A model generated the notes under the pieces. It was given only the letters and a program-made list of their open reading frames with translations. It had not been told where the DNA came from and did no database searches. DNA of 64,000 bases from Gp6-AA40 sp963741135 (GTDB lineage: Bacteria; Acidobacteriota; Vicinamibacteria; Vicinamibacterales; UBA2999), in assembly GCA_963741135.1 (NCBI GenBank), contig CAVUHC010000002.1, forward strand, positions 558,001 through 622,000, written 5' to 3'. The position numbers and the translations under genes are program-made. Below are positions 63,883-64,000 of this stretch, piece after piece (position 1 is the stretch's first letter; each line of letters opens with the position of its first letter).

Positions 63883-64000
63883 TCATCGCAGCGTCCTCGT
63901 CTTGCGCAGGAACCACGAGTCGTAGACGACCAGGCCGAACGACACGGCGAACGCCGCGACGGCCGCGAGCAGGCTTGCGACCCCGTCCTCCCGCCCGTAC
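63883..64000 (-). CDS. C-terminal part of a membrane protein, cut by the window
   Basis: The last 38 residues are readable (YGREDGVASLLAAVAAFAVSF, then GLVVYDSWFLRKTRTLR): a single C-terminal helix ending in a basic tail. The stop overlaps the possible ATG of the small membrane protein by 4 nt. An oxidase-assembly role (e.g., SCO-like) is possible; nothing here proves it. Confidence 0.4.
   Translation of the reverse strand, partial: YGREDGVASLLAAVAAFAVSFGLVVYDSWFLRKTRTLR

Overview
The window comes from a high-GC, double-membrane bacterium. The first ~46.7 kb is a textbook origin-proximal region in conserved order: the F1 half of ATP synthase (atpHAGDC), parB-parA with two parS sites, rsmG-mnmG-mnmE-jag-yidC-yidD-rnpA-rpmH on the minus strand, then dnaA-dnaN-gyrB-gyrA on the plus strand. 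A SurA-type periplasmic chaperone, a Wzm/Wzt-type polysaccharide exporter, a heptose-type nucleotidyltransferase, lipoproteins and (further right) alternative complex III proteins all point to a Gram-negative. My best guess for the lineage is Acidobacteriota (Vicinamibacteria-like), from recalled resemblance of gene content and intergenic repeats; it is not proven here.

Layout. 1-8.4 kb: Dabb and HAD proteins, dusB, a NusG/RfaH-like antiterminator, a SurA-type isomerase, mfd and a nucleotidyltransferase. 8.4-10.6 kb: ABC polysaccharide exporter. 10.7-15.6 kb: F1 ATPase operon without F0 genes. 15.7-24.6 kb: partition, tRNA/rRNA modification and membrane-insertion genes ending in rpmH. 24.6-32.8 kb: probable oriC, dnaA, dnaN, gyrB, gyrA. 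32.9-46.7 kb: a lipoprotein, uvrD/pcrA, glmS, glmU, rsmI, a DUF885 protein, an FmdB zinc ribbon, galU, serS with tRNA-Ser(TGA), a receiver-like protein, a thioredoxin-fold protein and a zinc-ribbon protein.

46.9-64 kb is different. It opens with a broken actA-like fragment and continues as a tightly overlapping respiratory operon: pentaheme ActA, ActB (MopB fold plus Fe-S domain), a monoheme cytochrome like ActE, a CydA-like (cytochrome bd superfamily) membrane subunit in place of the NrfD-type subunits ActC/ActF, two membrane cytochromes c and a diheme cytochrome fused to an ethylbenzene-dehydrogenase-type heme domain. Next comes an accessory set that repeatedly uses the PCP_red domain (known from the C-terminus of protochlorophyllide reductase BchB): a double-USP protein with three PCP_red copies, a GNAT-like protein, an Mrp/NBP35-type P-loop ATPase, a small zinc-ribbon/PCP_red protein and an AhbD/NirJ-like radical SAM-SPASM protein ending in PCP_red. 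On the opposite strand lie coxB with an intact CuA motif and small membrane proteins. This is the strongest candidate for an undescribed system: a hybrid ACIII/bd-like electron-transfer complex with its own maturation or regulation module.

Caution: about eleven single-base frame changes fall in 48-64 kb, and none that I can see in the first 46.7 kb. The broken actA fragment sits where the two halves meet. The right part may therefore be a less accurate or foreign piece of assembly, or a laterally acquired operon, and frames there should be re-checked before biochemical conclusions are drawn. Several dispersed elements (7-nt tandem repeats arranged as inverted repeats, and GC-rich palindromes ending in CTAC) occupy intergenic gaps of the left part.
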